From positions 558,001-622,000 of the forward strand of contig NZ_BPRE01000001.1 of assembly GCF_022179765.1 (NCBI RefSeq): a stretch of DNA of 64,000 nucleotides. Reading direction: 5' to 3'. Below the pieces are notes generated by a model that had not been told where the DNA came from, searched no databases, and saw only the letters and a program-made list of their open reading frames with translations. Shown here piece after piece: positions 1 to 8,061 of this stretch. How positions within the stretch are numbered: position 1 is the stretch's first letter; every line of letters starts with the position of its first letter. Both the position numbers and the translations under genes were made by a program. The stretch comes from Methylorubrum suomiense. Lineage in GTDB: Bacteria > Pseudomonadota > Alphaproteobacteria > Rhizobiales > Beijerinckiaceae.

Positions 1-2
1 CG

Positions 3-1619
3 ACGATCGACGCGGTCGAGGCCGACGTCTTGAGCGCGATCACCGGCGTCGGCGACTCGATCGTCGCGACCCGCGACGAAGTCGGTCGGATGCAATCCGG
101 CGTTGCCCGCATCCGTGCGCAGATGGAGCAGCTGTCGACGGCCGCCGAGGGCGCCGCCGGAATGGCCGCGGGCATGCTCGACACCAGCCGGACGCTGTCC
201 TCGACTTCGGGGCGCATCGCCGATGCCATGGACGAGGCCGGCCACCACCTCGCCACGGCCAACGATCGGTCGGTGCAGGCCCGCGACCTCCTCGCCGAAT
301 TGGAGCGGGCGGGCCACGAGATCGCCAGCGTCGTCGAGACCATCGCGGCGGTCTCGCGCCAGACCAATTTGCTCGCCCTCAACGCCACCATCGAGGCGGC
401 CCGGGCCGGTGAGGCGGGACGCGGCTTCGCGGTCGTGGCCGGCGAGGTCAAGGCGCTCGCCGTCGAGACCGGCCGCGCCGCCGCCGAGGTGCGCGACCGG
501 ATCGCCCGCCTGCGCGAGGGAGCGAGCGCCTCGGGCTCGGCCATCGCCGCGATGGCGGGGGCGGTCGAGGCGATGCGTCCGGCCTTCGCCACCGTGCGCG
601 GCATCGCCGAGGATCAGGCCGCCACGGTGGGCACCCTCGCCGCCGAGGCGCAGCAGACGGCGAACTTCGTCTCCGGCGTCAGCCGCGATGCCGGGGTCGC
701 GACCGCCGCCACGGTCGAAATGGACGATCTCGCGGTGCGGGCCGAGGGCACCAGTGCCGCGGCCGCGACGCAGACCGAGGCCCTCGGTCGTCGCTTCGTC
801 GCCGTGATCCGCCAGACCGAGATGGGCGACCGCCGCCGCTTCGACCGCTATCCGGTGGAGCGCGCCGTGACGCTTCCCAACGGTCGCGGCCAGACGGCGG
901 ATCTCAGCCTCGGCGGTGTCCTGGTCCGTCCGGAGGGAACGGCGCCCGCACCCGGCACGCGCCTATCCCTGGAGATCGAGCGGATCGGTCGGCTCGATGC
1001 CCGCGTCGTGGCGGCGAGCCCCCTCGGCCTGCACTGCGCTTTCGAGACCCTGTCGGCTGCCGCCGACGCCTCCCTGCGGGCGACCCTCGCCGAGATCGAG
1101 GCCGAGTACGCACCGCTGGTCGCCCGCGCCCAGGACATGGCCGCGCGCATGGCCGAGGCGATGGAGGCCGAGATCGCCGCCGGGCGCCTGACGCCGGAGG
1201 CCCTGTTCGACACGGCCTATCGGCCGATCCCCGGCACGGACCCGCAGCAATTCCTGAGCGAGGCGGTCGCACCGCTGGAGCGCCTGATGCCGCCGCTGAT
1301 CGAACCGCCGCTCGTCGCCGACGAGCGGATGCTGTTCTGCATCCCGACCGACCGCAACGGGTTCCTGCCGGTCCACAATGCCCGGGTGTCGCAGCCGCAA
1401 CGACCGGGCGATCCGATCTGGAACAATGCCCATTGCCGCAATCGGCGCATCTTCGACGACCGGACCGGCATCACCGCCGCGCGCTCCACGCGGCCCTTCA
1501 CCGTGCAGGCCTATCGTCGCGAGGTCGGGCGCGACATGATCCTCGTCCGCGAGGTCGATGCGCCGATCCGCATCCTCGGGCGCCACTGGGGCGCTTGCCG
1601 GACGGCCTATCGTCTGTGA
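3..1619 (+). CDS. Methyl-accepting chemotaxis protein, C-terminal part, with PilZ domain (5' end outside window)
   Basis: The frame is open to the left window edge, so the true start and any sensory or membrane part lie upstream. Counting from the TTG at base 30, residues 101-144 match the MCP signalling hairpin tip ([20 protein letters not shown]), which contacts CheA/CheW. A PilZ domain follows at about 268-350, with the c-di-GMP-binding motifs RRRFDRYP (RxxxR) and DLSLGG (D/NxSxxG). The last 160 residues hold a conserved-looking block ([19 protein letters not shown]) that I have seen at the C-terminus of alphaproteobacterial cytoplasmic MCPs. I infer a receptor or adaptor that couples chemotaxis output to c-di-GMP. 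The ligand is unknown. Confidence 0.9.
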   Translation, partial: TIDAVEADVLSAITGVGDSIVATRDEVGRMQSGVARIRAQMEQLSTAAEGAAGMAAGMLDTSRTLSSTSGRIADAMDEAGHHLATANDRSVQARDLLAELERAGHEIASVVETIAAVSRQTNLLALNATIEAARAGEAGRGFAVVAGEVKALAVETGRAAAEVRDRIARLREGASASGSAIAAMAGAVEAMRPAFATVRGIAEDQAATVGTLAAEAQQTANFVSGVSRDAGVATAATVEMDDLAVRAEGTSAAAATQTEALGRRFVAVIRQTEMGDRRRFDRYPVERAVTLPNGRGQTADLSLGGVLVRPEGTAPAPGTRLSLEIERIGRLDARVVAASPLGLHCAFETLSAAADASLRATLAEIEAEYAPLVARAQDMAARMAEAMEAEIAAGRLTPEALFDTAYRPIPGTDPQQFLSEAVAPLERLMPPLIEPPLVADERMLFCIPTDRNGFLPVHNARVSQPQRPGDPIWNNAHCRNRRIFDDRTGITAARSTRPFTVQAYRREVGRDMILVREVDAPIRILGRHWGACRTAYRL

Positions 1620-1638
1620 GGCGTAGCGGGGCGGCGGA

Positions 1639-1836
1639 TTACGACCCGAACTGCGAGCCGAGTTGCTCCAGATACTCCGCGAGGTCGAGGCCGCCGACGC
1701 GCCGTCCGTACTCGAAGCGCATGCCGCGGCGGATATCGATCCGGCTCGACCGGGTGTTGAGCGTGAACGGCTTCACGCAGATCCAGGCACCGTCGTTGCG
1801 ATGCTCGAAATAACCGAGGATCTCGTGGGCGGCCAT
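1639..1836 (-). CDS. Small hypothetical protein, 65 aa
   Basis: This short ORF is convergent with the chemotaxis gene and starts at an ATG at 1836. The product has no signal peptide, membrane segment or recognised motif. It reads like a compact folded domain rather than a shadow ORF, with hydrophobic and aromatic residues mixed with charges (MAAHEILGYFEHRNDGAWIC, then a basic RRGMRFEYGRR patch). The only support is composition and position in an otherwise empty gap. No function can be assigned. Confidence 0.55.
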   Translation of the reverse strand: MAAHEILGYFEHRNDGAWICVKPFTLNTRSSRIDIRRGMRFEYGRRVGGLDLAEYLEQLGSQFGS

Positions 1837-1941
1837 GGCGTCTCGTCCGGGCTTTGGGGGTTCGGCCTGATCAACGGACGAGGTGGGGAAAAGTTCGCGC
1901 GAGCGAGCCGGTAAGTCGTTATACGGCCAAGCTTATCCCGG

Positions 1942-2424
1942 TCAGCGAAGCCCGGTCGAACCGAACCCGCCCTGACCGCGCCGGCCCGATGCATCCTCGT
2001 CCCTCTCACCGTCGACGAGATCCTCGATCAGCTCGAAATCCGGCCGCACGATCCGGGTGAACACGATCTGGGCGATGCGCTCCCCCGGCTCGATGCGGAT
2101 CGGATCGCCCGCGGGATTGCGATTCCAGGCGGAGATCAGGAGCGGCCCCTCGTAATCGGCATCGATCACCCCGGTGCCGTTGCCGAGCACGAGGCCGTCG
2201 CGATGGCCCCGCCCCGAGCGGGGATGGACCAGCCCGCACCATTCGGAATCGCCGATCCGCACGGAGAAGCCGGCCGGGATCAGCACGGCCGTTGCCTGGG
2301 GTGCGAGCAGGAGCGGCGCGTCGAGGCAGGCATGCAGGTCGAGCCCGGCCGAGCCGGGGCTGCCCCAACGCGGAAAGCCCCAACCCTGGAGCCGGGAATC
2401 GAGGATGCGGAGCCCGACCTTCAT
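1942..2424 (-). CDS. dut: dUTP diphosphatase
   Basis: Hydrolyses dUTP to dUMP and diphosphate, which keeps uracil out of DNA and feeds dTMP synthesis; it acts as a cytosolic homotrimer. The 160-aa product has all five trimeric dUTPase motifs in order: PGSAGLDLHA (I), HPRSGRG (II), the GVIDADYEG segment with the catalytic Asp (III), GERIAQIVF (IV), and the C-terminal Gly-rich arm RGQGGFGSTG (V). The start at ATG 2424 (MKVGLRILDSR) gives the usual family length; the open frame continues upstream without similarity. It diverges from the DUF429 gene, and the 151-nt gap presumably holds both promoters. Confidence 0.95.
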   Translation of the reverse strand: MKVGLRILDSRLQGWGFPRWGSPGSAGLDLHACLDAPLLLAPQATAVLIPAGFSVRIGDSEWCGLVHPRSGRGHRDGLVLGNGTGVIDADYEGPLLISAWNRNPAGDPIRIEPGERIAQIVFTRIVRPDFELIEDLVDGERDEDASGRRGQGGFGSTGLR

Positions 2425-2575
2425 GGATGGGCCTTCCCCGAAAACCGTTTCGTCGCATCCTCGCGCAAGCGCTTGCCCCGTATCGGTGTGGTGGGTGCGA
2501 TTGTCCTCGAAGCCGAGCGGGGGAGCAATCGCGCCGAGAGACCCGAATAGCGGTCGGAATGTCGAGGGAGAACCG

Positions 2576-3337
2576 ATGGCGCGCTGGATCGCGGGATTGG
2601 ACGGCAGCCGCGGTGCCTGGGCCGGCCTGCTCCTCGACCGCGACGATCCCAGCCGCTGGCGCGCCGCCCGCTTTGCCCGGGTGCGCGACGTCCTCGAAGC
2701 GCCGGAAGCGCCGGACGTCGTCGGCATCGACATACCGATCGGCCTGCCCGAGCGTATCCGCGACAAGGGACGTTCGGCCGACCGCGCGGCGCGGGCGCTG
2801 CTCGGTCGCAAGCGCACCAGTGTGTTCCCGGTGCCGCCGCGGGCGGCGGTCTACGCCGCGGATTACGAGGCGGCCAAGGCCCTGTCGCGCGCGCTGTCCG
2901 AGCCGCCCTTCGCCCCCTCGATCCAGTGCTGGAACATCGTCCGGTCCATCAAGGAGGTGGACGCGCTCCTGCGGGCGGAGCCGGACTTCCGGACGCGGGT
3001 TCACGAGGTGCATCCGGAGGTCGCCTTCTTCCGCCTCAACGGCGACCGGCCCCTGGCAGCCGGGAAGAAGGAGGCGGCGGGCCTCGCCGAGCGCCGGCGG
3101 CTGCTCGCGGCGGCGGGTCTGGCCCCGGCCCTCGTCGCCTCCTCCCCTCCGCCGGGCGTGGCGGCCGACGATCATGTCGATGCCATGGCCGCCCTCGTCG
3201 TCGCCCGCGACATCGCGGAGGGACGCGCCATGCCGCTGCCGCCCGATTTCGAGCACGACGCGGAAGGGTTGCCGGTGGTGATCTGGGCACCTGCCGGCGG
3301 TCTTGGAGTAGGTCTCGGAGACGCCGGGATTTGCTGA
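2576..3337 (+). CDS. DUF429 family protein
   Basis: A 253-aa cytosolic protein of the DUF429 family, which is predicted to have an RNase H-like fold but has no established reaction. Visible family features are an N-terminal GLDGSRGAW strand-loop, VVGIDIPIGLPE with acidic residues, RKRTSVFPVPPRAAVY, HEVHPEVAFF, and the C-terminal DDHVDAMAALVVAR helix. The start at ATG 2576 is preceded by a purine-rich AGGGAGAAC. It lies 12 nt upstream of the NUDIX gene in the same orientation, so the two are probably co-transcribed. A nucleotide-related housekeeping role is an inference from the neighbours dut and NUDIX only. Confidence 0.8.
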   Translation: MARWIAGLDGSRGAWAGLLLDRDDPSRWRAARFARVRDVLEAPEAPDVVGIDIPIGLPERIRDKGRSADRAARALLGRKRTSVFPVPPRAAVYAADYEAAKALSRALSEPPFAPSIQCWNIVRSIKEVDALLRAEPDFRTRVHEVHPEVAFFRLNGDRPLAAGKKEAAGLAERRRLLAAAGLAPALVASSPPPGVAADDHVDAMAALVVARDIAEGRAMPLPPDFEHDAEGLPVVIWAPAGGLGVGLGDAGIC

Positions 3338-3349
3338 TAGGCGAGGCGG

Positions 3350-3880
3350 ATGAGCGATCTCGATCCGCCGACCCGCGACATCGCCCGCGCCCTGGTCTTC
3401 GACCCGGCCGGGCGCCTGCTGCTCATCGAGTACGAGGCCGTGCGCCCGATCGACCCCGACAAGCCGGATGCGCGCGGTTTCTGGTTCATGCCCGGCGGGG
3501 GGCTGGAGCCCGGCGAGACGCACGAGGAGGCCTGCCGCCGCGAACTGGCGGAGGAGATCGGCGTCGCCGATGTCGAATTGGGGCCGATGGTGGCGGTCTG
3601 CGACGGTCCGTTCCACCTGTTCCGCAAGCCGCGCTACGCCCGCGAGCGCTACTTCGTGGTGAGGCTGCCCAACGACACGATCGACACGAGCCGGCTGGCG
3701 GAAACGGAGGACAATCCGGTCCGCGGTACGCGCTGGTGGTGCCTTGACGCACTTGCCGCGAGCGAAGAGCGGGTCGAACCGGCCGGATTGGCGGCTTTGG
3801 CGCAACAAATCGTGACTGGGGACGTTCCGGGCACGCCTGTGCGTTTAAATTGGCGTAACGCACGACCCCGAGGCCGGTGA
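3350..3880 (+). CDS. NUDIX hydrolase
   Basis: A 176-aa NUDIX-fold phosphohydrolase. The Nudix box lies at residues 50-72 (GGLEPGETHEEACRRELAEE and the following IGV), with the complete G-x5-E-x7-REUxEExGU pattern, so it should bind Mg2+ and cleave a nucleoside diphosphate linked to some group X. The substrate is not readable from sequence. The basic C-terminus (NWRNARPRGR) and a central FHLFRKPRYARERYFVV segment resemble MutT-like cytosolic members. It follows the DUF429 gene by 12 nt. Its stop codon sits inside a GC-rich hairpin (3864-3899). Confidence 0.9.
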   Translation: MSDLDPPTRDIARALVFDPAGRLLLIEYEAVRPIDPDKPDARGFWFMPGGGLEPGETHEEACRRELAEEIGVADVELGPMVAVCDGPFHLFRKPRYARERYFVVRLPNDTIDTSRLAETEDNPVRGTRWWCLDALAASEERVEPAGLAALAQQIVTGDVPGTPVRLNWRNARPRGR

Positions 3881-3899
3881 CATCACCGGCAACGGGGTC
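3864..3899. terminator. Hairpin overlapping the NUDIX stop codon
   Basis: Outer arms GACCCCG (3864-3870) and CGGGGTC (3893-3899) enclose inner arms CCGGTGA/TCACCGG with a 2-nt loop. The TGA stop at 3878-3880 is part of the inner arm. There is no clear T-run downstream, so it could be a weak terminator or a 3'-end stabilising hairpin. Confidence 0.45.
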
Positions 3900-4007
3900 A
3901 TTCCGCCCGAGGCGGCGCCTGATGCGGCACTCCCCGTCCGACGCTCAAAAGGTCGATCGGGGCCGCAGATGCGCTGCCGCACCCGACCATAACCGGAGAG
4001 CGACACG

Positions 4008-4691
4008 ATGTTTCCTGAGGTTCTGACGGAAGGCTACAAAACCTTCCTCGGTGAGCGCCTGCCGAACGAGCGGCGCAAATACGAGGCGCTCGGCGCCGGC
4101 CAGGAGCCGGAGGTGCTGCTGATCGGTTGCTGCGACAGCCGCGTGGCCCCGGAGGTGATCTTCGACACCGGACCCGGCCAGATCTTCACGATCCGCAACG
4201 TCGCCAACATCGTCCCGCCCGCCGAAGACAACAAGGGCGAGAGCCATCACGGCACGTCCTCGGCCCTCGAATTCGCGGTGGTGGCCCTCAAGGTCAAGCA
4301 CATCGTGGTGATGGGCCACGCAACCTGCGGCGGCATCAAGGCCGCCGGCCTCGGCTCCGATCCGCTGTCGCAGGGAAACTACATCGGCAATTGGGTGTCG
4401 CTGGTCGAGCCGGCCAAGAAGACCCTCGCCGATGCCGGCGATCACAAGGACAAGGAGGGTTACCTCACCCGCCTCGAATACGCGATGGTCGGCCAGAGCC
4501 TGCAGAACCTCATGACCTTCGACTTCGTGCGCAAGGCCGTCGAGTCGGGCGAGCTTCACCTGCACGGCGCGCATTTCGGCATCGCCACCGGCGAGCTGCG
4601 CGTGCGTGATCCGGAGAGCGGCGAGTTTCGGCCGGTCGTCAACCGCGACGGTCAGCCCCTGAGCCCCTCCGCTCTGATCAACTGCAACTGA
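4008..4691 (+). CDS. Beta-class carbonic anhydrase
   Basis: Interconverts CO2 and bicarbonate in the cytosol. The 227-aa protein carries the beta-CA zinc ligands Cys42 and Asp43 with Arg45 in CCDSRVAP, and His104/Cys107 in GHATCGG, spaced as in the family. Length is typical. It has its own unit: upstream is 127 nt after the NUDIX gene, and a strong bidirectional terminator follows. In carboxylation-dependent alphaproteobacteria such an enzyme supplies bicarbonate for carboxylases and balances CO2. That metabolic role is inferred; the enzyme class is firmly supported. Confidence 0.95.
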   Translation: MFPEVLTEGYKTFLGERLPNERRKYEALGAGQEPEVLLIGCCDSRVAPEVIFDTGPGQIFTIRNVANIVPPAEDNKGESHHGTSSALEFAVVALKVKHIVVMGHATCGGIKAAGLGSDPLSQGNYIGNWVSLVEPAKKTLADAGDHKDKEGYLTRLEYAMVGQSLQNLMTFDFVRKAVESGELHLHGAHFGIATGELRVRDPESGEFRPVVNRDGQPLSPSALINCN

Positions 4692-4750
4692 CCGGATCGG
4701 CCGGGCGGCGTTCATTCCCTGCCCGGTCGTTCCCCCATCGTCGAACGCAA

Positions 4751-4786
4751 AAAGAAGCGGCGGGCCTCTCGGCCCGCCGCTTCTTT
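4751..4786. terminator. Bidirectional rho-independent terminator
   Basis: A perfect 16-bp inverted repeat with a TCTC loop (arms 4751-4766 and 4771-4786; core GCGGCGGGCC). T-rich stretches follow the stem on both strands. It separates the convergent carbonic anhydrase (+) and DUF4142 (-) genes and is the clearest terminator in the window. Confidence 0.92.
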
Positions 4787-4809
4787 CGTTACCGAATGGA
4801 TCGCTGGAC

Positions 4810-5514
4810 TCAGCGGGCGCCCGGCAGGCGCTGGGCCATCGCGTAATGCTGCTGCAGCACCGGCACGGCCTGCTGGGCATAGTTGCGCAGGGCCGGGTTC
4901 GGGCCCGACTGGGCGTAGGTCTGGTGCATCTGCAGCGACATCTGGTGCGACATCACCTGCTGGCGGCCGTAGAGCCGGTCGAATTGCGGGCCGGCCGGAG
5001 CAGCGGACAGCTCGGCAAGCATCTGCTGCTGCTGCGGGTTCAAGCGACCGCCGAGACCGGTGCCCGCCGTGGTGTCGATATCGAAAGCCTGGCTTCCCGC
5101 CGCCGCGCCGCGCGCCGCACCGGCACCGGCGCCCTGAAGACCGCCGACCGGACCACCCTGGAGCGTACCGCCGACGGCACCGGCCGCCGCACCCGTGGCC
5201 GCGCCGACCGCGCCGCCCGCGACCTGCAGCGGAGCCTCGATGAGGCCGCCGATCGGACCGCCGATGCCACCCGCGACCGCGTCGCGCCCGCCGCCGGTCA
5301 GCGCCACGGCCGCGGCGTGATGGTCACGGATCGCTTCCTTCGCGAAGGCGCGCACCGCCGGGTTGCGGCTCTTCTGCAGGGCGATCTGGCTCGACTGAAT
5401 CTCGAACGAATTGGCTTGCAGGGCATCCACGCGGAAATCGCCCGAGCTCTGGGCGAAGGCAGGGGTGGCCATGACGGCGACGAGCGCGGAGGCGATGGCG
5501 TAATTCTTCAGCAT
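4810..5514 (-). CDS. Secreted DUF4142 protein with a glycine-zipper-like insertion
   Basis: A 234-aa protein with a signal peptide (MLKNYAIASALVAVMATPAFA, cleavage after about residue 21). It belongs to the ferritin-like DUF4142 family of periplasmic proteins, which are often stress-induced. The family segments are at 25-73 (NSFEIQSSQIALQKSRNPAV, then FAKEAIRDHH) and about 155-225 (FDRLYGRQQVMSHQMSLQMH, then NPALRNYAQQAVPVL). Between them lie about 70 Gly/Ala-rich residues (GGIGGPIGG, GAVGAATGAAAGAVGG) that resemble glycine zippers and are not part of the standard domain. The start at ATG 5514 was chosen for the signal peptide. An EcfG-like promoter lies upstream at 5606-5630. The biochemical function is unknown. 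Confidence 0.85.
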   Translation of the reverse strand: MLKNYAIASALVAVMATPAFAQSSGDFRVDALQANSFEIQSSQIALQKSRNPAVRAFAKEAIRDHHAAAVALTGGGRDAVAGGIGGPIGGLIEAPLQVAGGAVGAATGAAAGAVGGTLQGGPVGGLQGAGAGAARGAAAGSQAFDIDTTAGTGLGGRLNPQQQQMLAELSAAPAGPQFDRLYGRQQVMSHQMSLQMHQTYAQSGPNPALRNYAQQAVPVLQQHYAMAQRLPGAR

Positions 5515-5560
5515 ACGAAACCTCTGATCAGGAAAGATCGACATGGGTCTTGGCCTCACA

Positions 5561-5577
5561 GACCGGTTGAACCGGTC
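5561..5577. promoter_or_regulatory. 17-bp palindrome in the DUF4142 leader
   Basis: GACCGGTT-G-AACCGGTC has perfect 8-bp arms. It lies between the predicted transcription start and the start codon of the minus-strand DUF4142 gene, so it could be an operator or a leader hairpin. Confidence 0.5.
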
Positions 5578-5605
5578 GAGGCCGTGATATCGACTTCGGT
5601 CCGAC

Positions 5606-5630
5606 AACCGCCGTTTGCGCGCATGGTTCC
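5606..5630 (-). promoter_or_regulatory. Candidate EcfG (general stress sigma factor) promoter
   Basis: On the minus strand the sequence reads GGAAC, 16 nt, GGTT. The alphaproteobacterial EcfG consensus as I recall it is GGAAC-N16/17-CGTT. It is about 95 nt upstream of the DUF4142 start, and the DUF4142 family is stress-associated. One base of the -10 departs from consensus. Confidence 0.6.
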
Positions 5631-5670
5631 CCGAACTTGATTTCGAGCATCTCAGGTCTTGTTGGATACG

Positions 5671-5682
5671 GACAAGCTTGTC
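5671..5682. promoter_or_regulatory. 12-bp perfect palindrome GACAAGCTTGTC
   Basis: A perfect dyad in the middle of the divergent region. No known regulator is recognised. It could be an operator for either gene or chance. Confidence 0.3.
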
Positions 5683-5917
5683 GGCTCAGATCAGACTTCG
5701 TCCCGGCCATGGGCGGCTCATCGCGCATCAGGCGCGGACGAGGTCAGGATGAATCTTGGTTAACGGATACGCGACCTGCGGCACGGCCCATCTCGGCAGG
5801 GGATGGCGACGACGGGTCCGGTTCCCCGCGCACCCAATTCGATCTAGCCTCTTTCCCCTCGCCCTTGCCGACGGAAATCCGCACCGTGAGGCTCCTGCCC
5901 GTTCGAGGAGGCTGGCC

Positions 5918-6781
5918 ATGAAGACCCTGCTCGTCCCGGTCACGCTGCACGACGCCCTCCCCTCGGTGTTCGAGACGGCTCTCCTCGTGGCCCGTCGCTT
6001 CGGCAGCCTGATCGAGGGGGTCGCGCTGCGTCCCGCGCTCGCCGAATACGTTCCGGTCGACATGGTCGGCGGCATGACCTGGCTGCGCGACGAGGAGGCC
6101 GACCAGGCCGAGGCGCAGGATGCGGGCGCCCGCTTCGTCGCCGCCATGGAGGCTGCGGGCCTGCCGCGCCGCGAGCCCGGCGCCGTGTGCTCGCCGGACG
6201 CGTCCGCCAATGCCGGCGCGCGCTATCGCTGGCGTCCCGACGTGCCGCCGGGCGACGCGTTTCTCGGTCAATATGCCCGCCTGTTCTCGGCGACCGTGGT
6301 CGGTCGGCCGGGCCCGGAGGACGGCGCTCCGCGCATGACGACCTTCGAGACCGCCCTGTTCGAGAGCGGGCGCCCGATCCTCCTCGCCCCACCCGAGGCG
6401 CCCTCATGCCTCGGTGAGTCGATCCTGATCGCCTGGAACGGCTCCACCGAGACGGCCCGCGCCATCGCCTTCGCCATGCCGTTCCTGCGCCGGGCCCGTC
6501 GCACCCTGGTGCTCAGCGCCGAGGGCGGCATGGTGCCGGGGCCGAGCGCCGAGGACGTCGCCCGGTCCCTGGCCCTGGAGGGCATCGAGGCCTCGCACAA
6601 GGAGCTGTTGGCTGGACGCCGGACACCGGGCGAGCTCTATCTCGACACCGCCGAGAGCGTCGGCTGCGACTTGATCATCAAGGGGGCCTATACCCAGAGC
6701 CGCCTGCGCCAGATGATCTTCGGCGGACCGACCAGCCACATCCTGTCGCAGGCACGGGTGCCGGTTCTGATGGCGCATTGA
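5918..6781 (+). CDS. Universal stress protein family (UspA), tandem-domain type
   Basis: A 287-aa cytosolic protein organised as two UspA-like halves. The first half (MKTLLVPVTLHDALPSVFET) is degenerate. The second (about 145-287) has the alpha/beta core, with ILIAWNGSTETARAIAFAMP, CDLIIKGAYTQSRLRQMIFG and the closing GPTSHILSQARVPVLMAH, which matches the nucleotide-binding loop region of UspA. The start at ATG 5918 fits the typical MKTLLVPV beginning and follows a GAGGAGG ribosome site 8 nt upstream. UspA proteins bind ATP or AMP and support survival under stress. The exact role is unknown. Confidence 0.85.
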   Translation: MKTLLVPVTLHDALPSVFETALLVARRFGSLIEGVALRPALAEYVPVDMVGGMTWLRDEEADQAEAQDAGARFVAAMEAAGLPRREPGAVCSPDASANAGARYRWRPDVPPGDAFLGQYARLFSATVVGRPGPEDGAPRMTTFETALFESGRPILLAPPEAPSCLGESILIAWNGSTETARAIAFAMPFLRRARRTLVLSAEGGMVPGPSAEDVARSLALEGIEASHKELLAGRRTPGELYLDTAESVGCDLIIKGAYTQSRLRQMIFGGPTSHILSQARVPVLMAH

Positions 6782-7114
6782 GCGCATCACCGCGAATCCC
6801 GTTTCATCGATTCGCCGGGCAAGTCCTTGCCCGCGCTCGATCGGTGGGCTTCCCCAAGGGGTTTGACCGATCTCCCCACGCGTCTCGGAACAGGGACGGG
6901 AGATGTCTCGCGCGCCATTCAAGAGCGCGTGTCAAGAGTTGCCAGGGTTCGGTGTCGCCGCTAAAGTCCTGAAAGGCTTGAACTTTTCAATTATTCTAAT
7001 CTGAGAGCGTCCGACACCGGCTTCCGGCGGCGTCTTTCGAAGAAGGATTGAGAGGCTTCCGGCACCGCCGTCTCCCGGCGGATTCCGACAGGCACGACAG
7101 GTCCGCGATCCCCT
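6782..7114 (+). promoter_or_regulatory. 333-nt region upstream of bfd-bfr with a candidate Irr (ICE) box
   Basis: There is no gene. Positions 6984-6999 read TTTTCAATTATTCTAA. The right half, TTCTAA, matches the right half of the rhizobial Irr box (TTAGAA-type dyad) exactly, while the left half matches poorly. This AT-rich stretch is conspicuous in GC-rich DNA and sits 115 nt before bfd. Iron regulation of bfd-bfr by Irr is known in alphaproteobacteria; the site itself is inferred. Confidence 0.45.
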
Positions 7115-7390
7115 ATGATCGTCTGCTCTTGCAACGTCCTCTCCGACGGACAAGTCCGTGCGTGCCTCACGCCGGGGCCCGGCTGTCCGCGCACCCCCGC
7201 CCAAGTGTATGGTTGCCTCGGATGCAGCGCGAAATGCGGGCGCTGCGCCCGCACCATCCGCTCGATCCTGCGCAGCGCCCTGGCCGAGGCCGACAACCAG
7301 GCGGGGCATGATTGTACGAGCAGCTGCAATTCGGCTTGCAGTTTGGGATCATTCCAAACTACAAGAGACCCCGAGGGCGTCGCTGCCTGA
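7115..7390 (+). CDS. bfd: Bacterioferritin-associated ferredoxin, (2Fe-2S)-binding, with Cys-rich tail
   Basis: Bfd reduces ferric iron in bacterioferritin so that it can be released. The 91-aa product begins MIVCSCN (first two cluster cysteines, C4 and C6) and has the second pair in CSAKCGRCARTIR, as in the BFD-like [2Fe-2S] fold. The usual protein is about 65-75 residues. Here residues about 66-91 add a tail with C-x3-C-x3-C (CTSSCNSAC) that is not part of the canonical cluster site. It lies 50 nt upstream of bfr in the same orientation, so the pair probably forms an iron-storage operon. An 11/12 inverted repeat is embedded in its 3' end. Confidence 0.85.
   Translation: MIVCSCNVLSDGQVRACLTPGPGCPRTPAQVYGCLGCSAKCGRCARTIRSILRSALAEADNQAGHDCTSSCNSACSLGSFQTTRDPEGVAA
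7335..7365 (+). repeat. Imperfect inverted repeat in the 3' end of bfd
   Basis: Arms CTTGCAGTTTGG (7335-7346) and CCAAACTACAAG (7354-7365) pair at 11 of 12 positions around a 7-nt loop. It lies 75 nt before the bfr start codon and could be an mRNA hairpin that adjusts bfr expression, or an internal operator. Confidence 0.5.
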
Positions 7391-7440
7391 GACGAATCGT
7401 CTGATCGTCCCGACGCCTCTCGTCAGAGGAGTAAGGGTCG

Positions 7441-7938
7441 ATGAAGGGTGATGCGAAGGTCATCGAATATCTCAACCGGGGCCTGCGCAGCGAGCTGACT
7501 GCTGTTAGCCAGTATTGGCTCCACTTCCGCCTGCTGAACGACTGGGGTTACGTTAACCTCGCCAAATTCTGGCGCAAGGAATCCATCGAGGAGATGAACC
7601 ACGCCGATCGGTTCATCGATCGGATCCTGTTCCTCGACGGCTTTCCGAATCTCCAGGAACTTGACCCGCTGAAGATCGGGCAGAACGTCCAAGAGATCAT
7701 CGAGTGCGATCTTGCGGCCGAGAATGGCGCCCGGGCGCTCTACCTGGAAGCTGCCAAGTATTGCGACTCGATCAACGATCGCGTCTCCAAAAATCTGTTC
7801 GAGGAACTGGCCACCGACGAGGAAGGCCATATCGACTTCCTCGAGACGCAGCTCGACCTGATCGGCCAGATCGGTCTGCCGCTCTACGCCCAGAGCCATA
7901 TCGGCGGGCTCCAGCAGATCGAGCCCGAGAAGGACTGA
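7441..7938 (+). CDS. bfr: Bacterioferritin
   Basis: A haem-containing ferritin that oxidises Fe2+ and stores it as a mineral in a 24-mer shell. The 165-aa protein aligns without gaps to E. coli Bfr at its start ([12 protein letters not shown]). All di-iron ligands are present: Glu18, Glu51, His54, Glu94, Glu127 and His130. The haem ligand Met52 is also present (EEMNHADRF). Position 46, a His that helps iron traffic in E. coli, is Lys here. An AGAGGAG ribosome site precedes the ATG. It lies 50 nt after bfd; the partner reductase and storage shell are thus encoded together. Confidence 0.97.
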   Translation: MKGDAKVIEYLNRGLRSELTAVSQYWLHFRLLNDWGYVNLAKFWRKESIEEMNHADRFIDRILFLDGFPNLQELDPLKIGQNVQEIIECDLAAENGARALYLEAAKYCDSINDRVSKNLFEELATDEEGHIDFLETQLDLIGQIGLPLYAQSHIGGLQQIEPEKD

Positions 7939-8061
7939 TCCTTTCGGAGCGCTCCCTCCCCCTGCTCTTCCCTCTCGGGGAGGGCCAGGGGTGGGAGGTT
8001 CAGGATGAGACGTGACGGTGCCGTTCCCCGACGTCCACCCTCACAGCGGGTGAGTCGAGGC

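Larger units (their letters stand above)
5515..5917. other. 403-nt divergent intergenic region (DUF4142 / universal stress protein)
   Basis: There is no convincing gene here. It contains the palindrome at 5561-5577, an EcfG-like promoter for the minus-strand gene at 5606-5630, and a 12-bp palindrome at 5671-5682. The half facing the universal stress gene shows no promoter I can call with confidence. Confidence 0.7.
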
